Assembly (NCBI GenBank): GCA_007258455.2
Contig: VDFB02047230.1
Coordinates: 154,739,797 to 154,803,796, forward strand
Length of the DNA: 64,000 bases
Reading direction: 5' to 3'
Source of the DNA: Sequoia sempervirens
Taxonomy: Eukaryota > Streptophyta > Pinopsida > Cupressales > Cupressaceae
The position numbers and the translations under genes are program-made. Shown here one piece after another: positions 11,791-23,539 of the stretch; the stretch's first letter is position 1; each line of letters begins with the position of its first letter. The notes under the pieces were generated by a model. That model saw only the letters and a program-made list of their open reading frames with translations, was not told the DNA's origin and made no database searches.

Positions 11791-14700
11791 TAGTTCTCTC
11801 TTGGAATGTATGGGGCTTGAACAGTGGCCCTAAACAAAAAGTTGTTCAGGATTTGATTAGGTGACATTCGCCTGATGTTCTTTTTCTATAGGAGACTAAG
11901 CTCTCTGTGGAGGGTATGATGGATTTAGTTCCTAAGTTATGGAGGAATGGTGAATTCCAATGCACTGGTGTTCAGGGGTCTTTTGGAGGGGTGGAATGCT
12001 TATGGAACCCACAAAATATTTTCCCCCAATGGTGGGTGTCTTTTAAGTCCTCCCTTTCCATGGTGGCTTCTTGTTTTATGTCAGAGGAAATTTCTCTCTT
12101 CTCCAATGTGTATGCGCCTGTGGAGTTGCAGGGCAAGCAACTCTTGTGGTCCAACATTTGTTTAGTTCATAGCTTATTTCCTTACCATCCTTGGATTATT
12201 GGAGGTGATTTTAATGCTATCATAGAGCTTGTAGAGAAGTAGGGTGGTATCACAAGGCTGGAGGATTCGGCGTTGTTGCTTCAGGACAATATCTCTACTC
12301 TGAATCTTGTGGATATCAAGTCAGGCAATGGTCTATTCACTTGGAATAATAGGATAATAGGAGATGCTTCTATTTTAGAAAGACTTGATAGATTTTTGGT
12401 GTCTAGTTTTTGGTTGGGGGATAGGTGGATGACTAGTTCTGAAATTTTGGATGGTCGAGGTTCTGACCATTGGCCAATTAAGATGGTGGCTGAAGAGCCT
12501 CAACGGTGTGCTAGAAAGACCTTTAAGTTCCAACTCATGTGGCTCAGGGATGAATCTCTTCATGATTTTCTCCCTAGCTGGTGGGATCTAGGGAATCTAG
12601 CTTATGGCATTGCTATGTAATCTTTGTCAAAGAGGCTCTAGTATGTTAAATACAGGTTGAAAAGATGGAATGGGTAGCATTTTGGTAATTTGTTTCAGGA
12701 AAAATAGAAAGCTTAGGATAATCTAGACCTAATTACCAGAAAAATTCATGATCAAGGCCTCTCAAAAGAGTTGAGCTCGTTAGAGGTTGCTGCAACAAAA
12801 GAGGTTGAGGAATCAGAGTTAAGAGAAGAAATTTTTTGGAAACAGAAGTCCCGTATTGGATGGCTTCAGGCTGGTGATAGGAACACTTCTTTTTTCCATA
12901 ACTCAGTTAAAGATCAGAGGCAAGGTAATGCTATTTCTTCTCTCTTGTTTTCTGATGGGGAAACTTTGTCCTCTTTCGCTTCTATTTCTATTGAATGCAT
13001 TTAGTATTTCTCTACCTTATTCTCTGAGGATTCACCTCTTGCGGAGGAGGATGAAGCACAGATTCTTGATTGTATCCCGTAGCTAGTGACTAATGAAATG
13101 AATGAATTGTTGCTTTCTCTTATCACCTTTTCAGAGCTTGAGAATGTTGTGTTCCATATGAAGAAAGGTAAAGCCCCTGGGTCTGATGGATTCCTAGTTG
13201 AATTTTTTTAGGAGTTCTGGGAAGTGGTTAAATTGGACCTCCTAGATGTTGTTTAGGAATCCTTTATGCATAAACAAATGTTAAAGTCTCTGAATGCTAA
13301 TTTTTTAGCTCTTATTCCAAAGAAGGAGGGAGCTAATTCTTTGGATCTTTTTAGGCCTATTGCGCTATGTAATGTTGTGTATAAAATTATTATTAAAGTT
13401 GATTGCAGAAAGGCTGAAACCTTGGCTTGGTGGGTTAATATCTGAGGAGCAAGGGGGGTTTGTTGCTGGTAGACGGATCATGGATGGGGTTGTTATTACT
13501 GCTAAGACCATCCATTCTATGGAATCCTCAAAAGAAAAATCTATGTTTATCAAGTTGGAAATGGGTAAAGCGTATGATCATGTTAAATGGAAATTTCTGT
13601 TTAAAATTATTGGAGCATTTGGCTTTGCTGAGGGTTAGATTGAATGGGTCAGGAGTTGTGTCACTTCTTCTTCCTTTTCGGTGCTTATCAATGGTGAGCC
13701 CACTTGTTTGTTTGGTGCTTCTAGAGGCATCAAGCAAGGAGATCCCTTGTCTCCTTACTTATTCATCCTTCTTGCAGAAGGCCTAGGAAGGCTCATTCGT
13801 GCTCAGGTTGTTAGCGGCTTGCTTTAGGGTTGGAGTTGGGGAAATGATATTCCCCCTCAGTCTCATCTTCAGTTCATAGATGATACTACCTTGATGGGTA
13901 GGGAAAAGGTTGAGGAGGCTCTCAACTGGCACAGTGTGTTGGACAGTTACTTGGCAGCTTCTAGGCATTGCATTAATGAGGGGAAGTCCTTCATCTATTT
14001 CTTCCATACTCCTAAGGTTATCCAAAGGAGAATTTCTGGTATTCTTCATTTCCAGATTGGTTCGCTTCCTTTTTCCTATCTTGGAATCCCTCTTTCCATT
14101 CGCTCTCTCCCCAAAAGGTTTTGGCAACAGACTCTTGATAAGTTTCCAAGATTGGTCAATCATTGGACTTGTAGGTGGCTCTCTTCAGGAGGTAGAGTGA
14201 CTCTTTTGAATTCGGTGGTCCAAGCTCTCCCTCTTTATAGATGCTTTGTTCTTTCTGCTCCTAGTTTTATTAAAGATTTTGAAGAAATTGTCTATCAGTT
14301 TCTGTGGGCTAGAAATCTTCTTCATAGAAAATGGAGTTTGGTGAAGTGGGATATTATTTGTAGGCCAAAGTAGGAGGGGGGCCTTTGTCTATGATGGATG
14401 GATTTGAATGGGTAGGCCTTGGCTGCTAAGTTGTATTGGTGTTGGTGCTCACAACAACACATGTGGTGGGCTAAAATTTTAACCTTTAAATATTTGGGGC
14501 AGTGGAAAGTAGGGAGGTTGTAAGATTCAGTATGGAGGGGAAAGGTTCTATGATCTGGAGTACCCTTAAATGGGGTGCCAAGCTTGTTAAGCAAGGACTT
14601 TTTTGGATTTGTAAGGGGGGTCGAGATGCTCTCTTCTGGCATGATTCCTGGGATGGGCATCCTCCCATTGTGTCCTCTCATCCCCACCTCCACGAATTGT

Positions 14701-16091
14701 GCCAAATTTTCAAGGAGGTGGGTTGGTGTCATGTGGAAGAATTCAAATCTGAACAATCTTTGGGTCAGATTTATGTGTCCAGGTGGAAGGATCCCTTGGA
14801 TTGGCCTCCTGGTGGTGCGGTGGAGGAATGTCAAGAGCTTGATAAGATTTTATTGGGTCGTGCCTACAATTCTCTCCATGGGAGTGATGTGCTTTCTTGG
14901 GGTCTTGATTTGAAAGGAAAATTTTTGGTTGCCTCTAGTTATTAGGTTTTGGATACACAGGTTTTTGGGAGCTCCCAAGTTTCTTGGTGGAAGCACATTT
15001 GGAATAAATTTGCTTGGCCTGAGTGTAATTTTTTCTCTTGGCTCATGGTCCAAGGTAAGTGTCTTAATTGGGACAATCTTTGGAAATGAGGGTTCCAGGG
15101 CCCCTCCATGTGCATTCTGTGTGGTCAGCATGAAGAATTCTTATCGCATCTCTTTTTTTAGTGTTCTTTTGTTAAGGCTATCTGGCATCACTGGTGGATT
15201 CTCTGGAGCTTACTGTGTTGCCATGTCTCTTCTTTGGAGGATTTTTGGAAGAGACAAGGATCTTCTCTTGCCACAACCTCTTTTCTTAAAATTGCTTGGA
15301 GCATTGGTCCTAGTTTGATTGTTTGGAAGATTTGGTTGGAGCGTAACAAAAGAATTTTCCTAGATAAAAAATTGCTCATGAGGCAACTTTGGAGACGAAT
15401 TCTTGGGGCTTTGCAGGAGAATTTGATTACAAAGTGTGACTTTTCTGTGCCAATTGATCCTAGGGACTTGGGTGTTGTTAATGCCCTGGGTCTTATCATA
15501 GGGGATAGGAGTATTTTGAGCAAAGTGCAACATAGGAGTGGGCGTGAGAGAGTTGCTCGTGAGGGCTTTTGGTGTCCGCCTACTCTAGGGGAGCTAAAAA
15601 TCAATATGGATGGGTCATCTAGGGGTAGTCCTAGGCACGTTGGGGTTGGTGGTATTGGTAGGGACAACCTTGGAGTGGTGGTTTTTTTCTTTTCTATGTA
15701 TCATGGTTTGCAAACTAATAATCTTATGGAGGCAAGTGCTATTCTCTTGGCGATGGAGCGGGCGGTTGGCCTTGGATGGTGGCAGATTGTTTATGAATCT
15801 AATTCTCAGATGGTTATTGATATGTTGAATAAGTGAAATTTGGAGGATGTGAATTGGCAACTAGTTGTGGTTGTCAAACAAATTGTTTCTATGTGCTCTT
15901 CTTTGGAGTCCATTATTTTCTGCCATATTCCGCGGGAGTGGAATAGGGTGGCTGATGGGCTGGCTAGATGGGCTTCAGAGAGGACTAATTATTGGTATGT
16001 GGATGATTGGGGCAATACTCTTGAGGATATGGCCCTTGTTCTTGAGGAGTGGGTTGCTGAGGATATGAGGTGCTTCTTGGGTGTGAATTAA
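11787..16091 (+). pseudogene. LINE copy 2 ORF2: endonuclease - reverse transcriptase - RNase H (broken)
   Basis: The ATG at 11787 opens SWNVWGLN, the usual start of the APE-type endonuclease. GDFN lies at 12204-12215 and SDHW at 12461-12472. The reverse transcriptase follows with KKGKAPGSDGF (about 13162), FRPIALCNVVYK, GGFVAGRRIMDGV, FIKLEMGKAYDHVKW, SRGIKQGDPLSPYLF and the catalytic FIDD at 13873-13884. A zf-RVT region is near 14980-15200. A type I RNase H occupies about 15590-16080 (INMDGSSRG, EASAILLAME, ESNSQMVIDML), ending at 16091. There are about 20 in-frame stops, mostly TAG, and frame changes near 13390 and 14500. At 11889, 13209, 13254, 13825 and 14413 the sister copy has Gln where this copy has TAG. 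Confidence 0.93.
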
Positions 16092-16187
16092 TTCTTGTTT
16101 TTTTGGGCCCCTTGTGGCTTCTTTCTTCGAACTTTGTAATGTTGTTTTGATTAAATAAAGTTTTTACCCTCTTTTATAAAAAAAATA
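16092..16187 (+). other. LINE copy 2 3' UTR and A-rich tail
   Basis: A short non-coding tail ending in aaagtttttaccctctttta and an A-rich stretch directly abutting the TSD. The same end, reversed, is at 1668-1700 in copy 1, which ties the two to one family. Confidence 0.85.
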
Positions 16188-16204
16188 AATTAGATCCACA
16201 TGCA
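16188..16204. repeat. Target-site duplication of LINE copy 2 (3' side)
   Basis: Second exact copy of the 17-bp string found at 9730-9746. Confidence 0.93.
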
Positions 16205-17000
16205 TTCATTGAACCCTTATTCTATTAAAGTGATTAATCATGAAATACAATTAATAGAAACTAAAATGAAAACATCATACATAAGAGAACACTAGATTTA
16301 CATGGAAAATCTAATGAGGTAAGAACCACGGTGAGGATTATCTCACAATATAAGTAATTGCAAAACCAATACAAGGGCCCACTACTAGAACACACTGTCC
16401 AAAAGGCTCACAACCAAGGATCACTGCCATAGAAAGAACACCAGAAGATAGAAGAGAAATGTTACATAGAGAAAAAATTCTCAATATAATGGGGAATCCA
16501 CCACAAATGCTCCAACACTTTCGCATCCTTTTTTGAAAGATTGTGGACACCTTCAGCTCACTGCAGTCAGAAGTCCAACACTTTGAAGTTTGCACTGCTC
16601 TGATCAAATTCGCATCACACACATCACTCGCATCGATATCACATCTATCTTGCTTCTCTCTTTCTTGCATCTCACAACATCACCACTATTTATTTATATC
16701 AACCTCAACCTTGAAAACCTTCTCCAAGGTCGACAACTATTGGTTACAACTTACAAATTCAAATTAGGTCAGCACCTAAACATTCCCGTGGTGGATAAGA
16801 ATGAAAGCGACCCATATAAATCCTTAATTAGGACCCAAATGAATCCTAACACACCTTAACACATTTTCATAGATTTCACATGTAGTGTTAACACAAGGTT
16901 GGCCAATACCCATACTAAACACCATAAACATTAAGTTCACACTTCCTTAAATCAATTTGAAACTTCCAGAAAACAAAATTCACTTGAACACAATCCAAGA
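16205..17000 (-). mobile_element. Right piece of the Copia-LTR-like remnant split by LINE copy 2
   Basis: The stretch gaacactagatttacatgg followed by an accacggtgagg block resembles, in order and wording, the region 30825-30900 of the element C LTR. No gag or pol motif is present. The orientation is inferred from that similarity. It may be the 3' LTR side of element E, whose coding part lies beyond the Gypsy insertion, but I cannot show the matching LTR. Confidence 0.35.
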
Positions 17001-18027
17001 TCATCCTGAAAATCAAGAGCTTTCTTCAAAAAAAATTTCACTTGAAGATTATAATCATATTGTTTATCTAGAAAACACTACCAAATACTGCAATAATATG
17101 TAACTCAAGATGTACTTTCTTTTGATATGCCTAATCACTAATCCTCTTAACCCAAACAGGAGAATAACACCATCATCTTTCCTTCAAAACCACCAGTCAT
17201 GAAAAGCAACTACAGAGAAATGTGGAGAAAATACATTTCTCCCAGACACCTCTGTACAACACTATAAAACTAGTTCACATACTAGTGAACAAAAATTTCT
17301 TTGCCCAATGATCCAAAAGCCCAAATTCTAGATATAGGGTGATCCCACAATACTAGTTTACAATTTCTGAGAGATGCTAATTTTTTTTCTGAAATCACAT
17401 ATTTTTAGAAAATATAATGATTTAAGCCTTGAAAAGTTCCATTTAAAGGATTCCAATTGAAGAGGGTTTGATCAAACCACCTTAGATCAAACCCCCTTGG
17501 ATAGAACCCTACTAGTTTTAAACCATACCTATAATGCAGACTCCTTTACACCTATCAAAATGCTGATAAAAACCCACTTTTGATTTTCCTTTTGGGGAAT
17601 CAAATGAATTCATTTAAAATTTATTTTTTGAAAGTATGTAGTCCTTATTATAAGCTTCCCAAAAAGTATAATTTTAAATAAATTTAATTTTATTATTAAT
17701 ATTTAATTTTTATTTCTTGTGAATGTAGGTTTTTCATCAAGAATCAAACTCTTTGTTTTGTACATGTGGAAAAATAGAAGATTATGATTTTTTTTTTGAA
17801 AAATATCAGTGCACTAGATATTGAAGTCCTTGATCCAACAAAAAAAGAAAAAATTGAATTTTGATACATATAAAAAAAATTATGTTGTATGCAGTCTTCC
17901 TATGTCTAAATTGTAATTGGTTTTTCGAAACTTGATTAAGGAAAAAATATTCAATAAAACACTATGAAACCAAATGAAAGCATTAGATATCATAGTTACA
18001 AATCTAAATTAAAAAAAAAAAAAAAAA
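17001..18027. other. AT-rich flank left of the Gypsy nest
   Basis: No gene or domain motif seen. It ends in an A-run (about 18011-18027) beside the Gypsy A target site. In the chromosome before element A inserted, it was contiguous with 51571 onward. Confidence 0.5.
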
Positions 18028-18032
18028 TTATC
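18028..18032. repeat. Target-site duplication of Gypsy A (left)
   Basis: ttatc here and at 51566-51570, immediately outside the two LTRs. Confidence 0.85.
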
Positions 18033-18902
18033 TATAGAAACGTAAAATGTACTTATTGATCTCGTGCACCTGATCTTGATTTACTAACACCAGTTCATCC
18101 TAAATCATCTCCTTTACTTTAACCATTTAATTAAATAACATTTATTTGATTAAATTCATCACATTTCATCTATTAATCAAATAAATTAATTTTATCTGAT
18201 TAAATCATTATATTTTATTAATTTGATAAATCATTTTGTTTAATTAATCTTAATGTTCCTCTTTTGATTAAATAAATCACTTTATTTAATTAAATCATAT
18301 TTCATCTCCTTTAAATTAAATAAAATCACCTAAATATTTGATTTAAGTCTAACATCATCCCTCTTTAATTAAATAAATAAAACTTTATTTAATTAATGCT
18401 AATATTCATTATTCCTCTCATTTTGATTTATTTAAATCCTAAAATTTAAGTCAAAGTGTCAAATCAATTAATTATCATCTAAATTAATCAAATCATGATT
18501 AATCCTAACACTAATCCCCAAAATCCTCTAGATTTTGCAACTTGTGCAAGCAAATCAATTTAATTGATTTATAAATTCTTCTATTTTCATTCAAAAGGGC
18601 ATCAAGTTGGAATATTCTTCAAATTAGAAAATTTTCTCCCAAAAGGACTTGTCCATCCAACAAGGCATTAAAGGCCTCTTACATGTCCTTTTTTCTTGAG
18701 CCAAGTGGCATTAACTCTCCTTTCTTCTCCCTCCAACATGTCACTTCTCCAATTTCAAATATCCACCTAATAACATTTATGTGCACATTCATCAAAATGT
18801 GCTCCACCTCTATCCACTCACATGTTGACAAGTGGAAATGTGCTATTGGTTGATGTTTTTTCCCACATTGATCCCTTTTGCTTAATCTTCCATCTTTCTC
18901 TT

Positions 18903-18912
18903 CTATAAATAG
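18903..18912 (+). promoter_or_regulatory. TATA box in the element A 5' LTR
   Basis: ctataaatag in the context ttctataaatagaaggc, the expected Pol II promoter of the element. The 3' LTR has the degraded form tataaattga at 51161-51170. Confidence 0.6.
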
Positions 18913-19206
18913 AAGGCTCTTTTACCAATTTGGGCTCCACAACTTGAGGCAAAGTGACTATCCACAAATTTGAAGCAAAGTTCATCCATTTTCATCAAAA
19001 TTATCATAGCATTTCATCACCATAGCTAGGTTATTGCAAATTTCATCAAGGATCACCATTGATCATCTTCAGAGCTTACAAGGAATTAGGAAAGGGCTAT
19101 TTTCCACATCAAAATAACACCAATTCCCCATGGGATTGAGAGTTTGAGCATTTGAATAGGATTTAGATTGTTTTATTTGTGTTCTTCATGTTATTTCTTG
19201 TTCTTT

Positions 19207-19390
19207 ATGTTTCAAATGAATCTTATGGGGAATGATGGTTTTTATTTGCATAATGGACTAATATTGTGTTGTGTGTTTATGTTTGTGCAGGTATCATAAT
19301 GTTTCAAATGAATCTTATGGGGAATGCTAGTTTACATTTGTATAATTGACTAACATTGTGTTGTTTGCTCATGTTTGTGCAGGTCTAGAT
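19207..19390 (+). repeat. 92-bp tandem duplication in the element A 5' LTR
   Basis: Two direct copies begin at 19207 and 19299 (atgtttcaaatgaatcttat) and end in gtttgtgcagg (19281 and 19373). The 3' LTR has one copy (about 51468-51550). The duplication accounts for most of the 98-bp length difference between the LTRs and so arose after insertion. Confidence 0.85.
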
Positions 19391-19405
19391 ATACCATTCA
19401 CATTT

Positions 19406-19423
19406 TGGTACTAGAAGGAGGGC
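19406..19423 (+). other. Element A primer binding site
   Basis: tggtactagaaggagggc lies four bases after the 5' LTR. It starts with TGG, complementary to the CCA end of a tRNA. I cannot name the tRNA with confidence; it is not the initiator Met primer. Element B has a 16/18 match at its own PBS (27135-27152). Confidence 0.75.
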
Positions 19424-21701
19424 GAATGTTGAAGAATTAACACATTTTTTGACCAAAATTTTGTTGTTTTTTGAGTTTTTGTGTGTCTATAGGAAACTAC
19501 ACTGCTACCAGGGTCAAACAGTGTCACTATTAGTCCAGTGACCCTATTTAGCGACACTTTCAAACTCCAAACTGTGATGCTTGAGTCATTTCCACTCAGC
19601 CCAGGTCAACCAAACTCCAAACTGCGTCGCTTGGTGAAACAGGGATGCAATTGTGGTCTCTGTTTCTCCAAAAAGTGCCACTAGTTTCACTAGAGCACTG
19701 CTGACCTCCTTCAAACTGTGTTGCCTTTGTAGATTATGCTGCTAGGGTGGGGTAAAATTCAGATTTCAAGTTTTGATTTGACATGTTCTTTTTAGTTTTG
19801 ATCACCTTTTACTTCTAACTAGTTTTTGGCCTTTTTTTTGTAGTTTTTAACCAATTTTGTAGGTTGCAGTGATCCAAGGGGAAGGAGGAAAAAAAATCAA
19901 GACTTCTTATTGAATCTTCATTCAATTGTATCAAGTGTTTTTAAACACTTTGGGGAGAAATTATAACCCCACTTCTAAGGACTTTGTCATCTTCAAGCTT
20001 TTTAGAACTCAAAATAATTTTCATTTGGGCTTAAAAAAGAACAAGAAAATGGATTAAAAAGAGCTTTAGGAACTTACTAGAGTTGGTTTTAGGGATTTAA
20101 AATTGAACAAACAAACTTCACATTTCAATCTTGGTGCTTAAAAAGAATCCATTCTTGCTTTGAAGGTTAAAATGAACATGTGATTTTTGTGCCTTGTAAT
20201 CTCTTTTACAAATTAATATCATTTAAAAGGTGTATGCACTTCTCTCGCACTTCACGGTGATCTTGAGAATCAAAATTATTTTGGTGATATTAAGTTGTAT
20301 AAAATATTTCCTCCACACTTCAATTTGGATTCTTAAAATTGAACAAAATCTTGCTAGTGTGAGTGAGTACATTGTGTGTGTTCTCTCTTTGTTCATGTAA
20401 ACAAAGATTGATTGAACTACGGATGTGCTTATTCACTTTTTTTTACCTTTAGAGGGCCTACCTAGGTGGAAAAAATTAATCACCCCAAAGGAACAACCCA
20501 AACCGGTAATAGGCTAAAGCCAAGCCTCTTCGAACTAGTATATAAGATGGATGCTTGAGGAAAGTTCAAGTATCATGAGTTATATCAACAAGATGGGAAG
20601 CAATGGTCACTTTTCGTATGTTGAATCTTTGTTGGATGGATGCCCATAATAAAAGCCAAACTGTGTAGAAGCCAAAATCCCTTTCTATTTGTTGGTACAA
20701 GAGGTCAAACCTCTAAAGCCGCCCCATGTTTTTGTGGTTCTTTGTAGAGATGAGAAGTTCGTCATGGGAGATTCATGAGAACTAAAGCTTGGCTGACCCA
20801 AGAAGTGTGTGTCATGGAGGGGAGCCAGTGTGGCCAAGCTTCTAGTCATCCGCTTTGAATAAGAGCAGTTGGATTTATCCAAGTGGGGATTCAACAAATA
20901 TTGTCTCTTTCTATCCATAGGGTTGTTTATCATTTTGGAATCAAACCTCTTTGCTTGGATCTAAAACATTGGAAAACAAACATTTAACTATGATCATCAA
21001 ATTTCAAACCCTTTAGGGGAAGCAAACACCTTTGATGAAATCCAAGTGCTATTGCTTGTCCTATGGATTCTATCCTTACAGGCTTCTAAGCATTTGAATT
21101 TATATCTCAATTTTTTGTCACTAAAGTCAACATTAGGGAACTATTACCTTAATTTCCTTGATTTCAACATAATGGACTTTGTGGGATGCGAAGAAACTGG
21201 GACATTAGACATTTAGTTTGAAAATATAATCAAGAAAGTGTTTGTGATAAAAAGGACTCATTAAGCAAAGATAAAGAACAATTGGACCCCACACATGTGC
21301 TCTTTCAAATGATTTCCTGAAAGATCAAAATCTGAAAACCAAAGTCCAAAGGTCTTAGTCAAAAAGATCACAAGAAACGTTTGTCTATGCTTCACGAATT
21401 CAGAGAAATATTGACCTTCAACTTTTACAAACATGCATCAAAGAACAATCCCAATTTGTATTCATTTTACTGAATTTTTAAAAATCCAACACTTTTTCAA
21501 AGGTTTGAATATCTCACATAAGAAGTTTTAGCATGTTCTCCAACACCTAGGTCTAGTAAACAAAAGTATTTCTAAATTTCTTAGGATCAAAATCAAAACA
21601 CCTTCATCCATTCATCAAAAACATCAAAATAAAAATCCATCTCACAAAAAACTTTTGGAAATCTTGAAAAAATCCTTTATGCTAAACTTTGGGAAAATCC
21701 T
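19424..21701 (+). other. Element A long 5' leader
   Basis: About 2.3 kb between PBS and gag, with no long open frame. At about 19490-19745 are repeated words like caaactccaaactgtg and gtgtcactatt. Long leaders are usual in Tat-type elements. The open frame at 20685-20933 (minus) has no recognisable motif. Confidence 0.55.
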
Positions 21702-23440
21702 TTGAAATCAAGTATATCAACAAGCCCTACAACAATACCAAGCACAACAAGAAGCAACCCAATTACTAGCCCAATAAAAAGAATTGTTGTCACAACAACA
21801 AGAATACCAACAACAAGCATAGTTGGCACAATAGCAGCAAGATCAACAACAAGCATTGTTGGCACAACAACAAATGCAAGCATATCATCAAGCCTTGATC
21901 AGATAAAAGATATGCAACAAACTCCCACCAACATACCTAACACTCCACCAATCACTCAAACAATTCTGCCACCTCAAAATACGTTCACTCCACCTCCTGA
22001 TCCACAAAATGATGTCACGACACAAATCAAGCTTCTCTTGAAACAGGTGCTAGATCTCCAATCTGGGAAAATAATGGAAACACCAAGAAATTTGTGCCCC
22101 TATCCATTCAAAAGGAGCCTTGCGATGGTACCATTCCCAAAGGGGTTTGAAATTCCTAAATTTGACAAATATCACGAGATAGGAAACCCTAAAGATCATA
22201 TCATAGAATTCTAGGTACATTGCATGGAGGTTGCATATGATGATACATATCTAATGTGACCATTTCCTCGAAGTCTCGTTGGCCCTGCCATGGAATGGTT
22301 CTCTCACCTTCCTCTTGGAATAAAAAAGTTCCAAGCTATTATAAACGCATTCAATATAGGTATGAATGTGAGTCTAGAGGAACAATCTGATCTTAAACAA
22401 GCTAAGGGGGAATCATTTGCTTCCTTCTTGCAATGATGGTGATCCAAGGCCAATAGGAGTAAATGGACCATGCTAGAAGAACAAGTTTGTACCATAATTT
22501 CCAATCTTGAGAAAACTTTGGCATTCCATCTTAAGATGCAATGTATCACCACATATGACCATTTGATCCCCAAGACACTCAACATCAAAAGATCCCTTAT
22601 TGCACAAGGGGGGACACCCATGTATCAAGAACATCAAGACAATCTCCCATCCACTAGCTACAATGAGAAACCTTGCACATGGGAAAAAAAAATGTCACTA
22701 ATGATGGTGTGGTCGATGCCAAGGTCATAATTAGTGATCCAAAATAAAACACCCAAACATACCAACAACCACAAGGTAACAATCGAAACAACATGCAAGC
22801 TAACACGGTATCACAACAACCACCCAATAATCAAGTCAACAATCTGAATAATCAAGGGGGACCACCCCTACAGAACAAACAATATCCCCCCAAGAGGAAA
22901 TACAGTACCCTTGAGGAATCAATTGAATCCATCATGAAGAAGTTGGTAAACAAGAATCTTATCAAAATTATCATTTATGAGAACTATCAGGAACCCCAAG
23001 TGAAACCACCATGGTACAATGAAAATCACCTTTGTGATTTTCATAAAATTAAGGGGCACACAACAGCCAGTTGCATGAGGCTGAAAAATCCTATCCAAGA
23101 CCTCATAGATGAGAAGATCATAAATGTTGAGCAACCAACTAAAAATTAGGACCTAAAAATATACACAAATCTGATGTCAGATCATAACAAAGGGAATAAT
23201 CATGGGAAGACAAAGTATGGAAATGTAAACCATGTGTACAATCATGTTGTTGCATCCCTAGATGAAATGGCCACTGTTATTAACGTCAAAGGTGCCAAAG
23301 CTGATTATGGAGTCACCACACGTGGCAGAAAAGTTATCATTGTGGGATCATCCCAGCCACCTAGGGCATCCACCTCAAATCCAAAATCTGTTCCCAATGG
23401 CTATAATGTCCTAGACCAACTAAAAAGAACCCCCGCTTAG
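21702..23440 (+). pseudogene. Element A gag (broken)
   Basis: The retrotransposon capsid protein. The N-terminal part (21702-22214) is Thr/Ser/Pro-rich and runs into FEIPKFDKYHEIGNPKDHI, the usual start of a Gypsy gag core. After a stop the core continues with CMEVAYDD and GPAMEWFSHLPLG (about 22215-22330) and, in shifted frames, further helices to about 22730. A Gln/Asn-rich linker (22793-22900) leads to CDFHKIKGHTTASCMRLKNP (about 23035-23095), the CxxHxxxGHxTxxC nucleic-acid-binding motif common in plant Gypsy gags. Several stops are TAG or TGA. The start is unclear. Confidence 0.8.
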
Positions 23441-23539
23441 ATCTCCATCATGGAATTGTTGAATATCTCACCCGCACATAGAAAAATCCTAGAGGAAGCA
23501 TTAGCTTCATCCACTGTCTATATGGATCTTGATGCTAAC

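Larger units (their letters stand above)
9747..16187 (+). mobile_element. L1-like LINE, copy 2 (plus strand, full length, inactive)
   Basis: A full-length 6,441-bp LINE bounded by perfect 17-bp target-site duplications and ending in an A-rich tail. Order: GT-rich 5' UTR (9747-10264), ORF1 (10265-11790), ORF2 (11787-16091), short 3' UTR with aataaag signal-like sequence (16155-16161) and tail. Protein-level similarity to copy 1 runs along both ORFs. Both ORFs carry premature stops, and ORF2 has two frame changes (near 13390 and 14500), so it is inactive. The intact TSD and full length suggest it was a competent insertion when it landed. Confidence 0.93.
18033..19402 (+). repeat. Element A 5' LTR
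   Basis: About 1,370 bp, collinear with 50294-51565. Its left end reads tatagaaacgtaaaatg against tgtaagtacgtaaaatg in the 3' LTR, so the terminal TG has mutated here; the right end is ...ttcaca. The part 18120-18420 is made of degenerate AT-rich ttaattaaataa-like words, present in both LTRs. It holds a TATA box and a 92-bp tandem duplication absent from the 3' LTR. Confidence 0.9.

Noticed and set aside
11787..16091. Use of TAG as a glutamine codon (altered genetic code)
   Set aside because: TAGs at Gln positions are found only in dead transposon genes that also carry TAA, TGA and frameshifts. Plant nuclear genes use the standard code; methylation-driven decay explains the pattern.
17270..17345. 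Short palindrome gttcacatactagtgaac and the word atagggtgatccc, which recurs inverted near 51861
   Set aside because: Short AT-rich matches across otherwise unrelated sequence; not enough to claim an inverted repeat or element end.
18120..18420. AT-rich near-palindromic ttaattaaataa words as a MITE
   Set aside because: The same words occur in the same places in both element A LTRs, so they are LTR sequence, with no separate termini or duplication.
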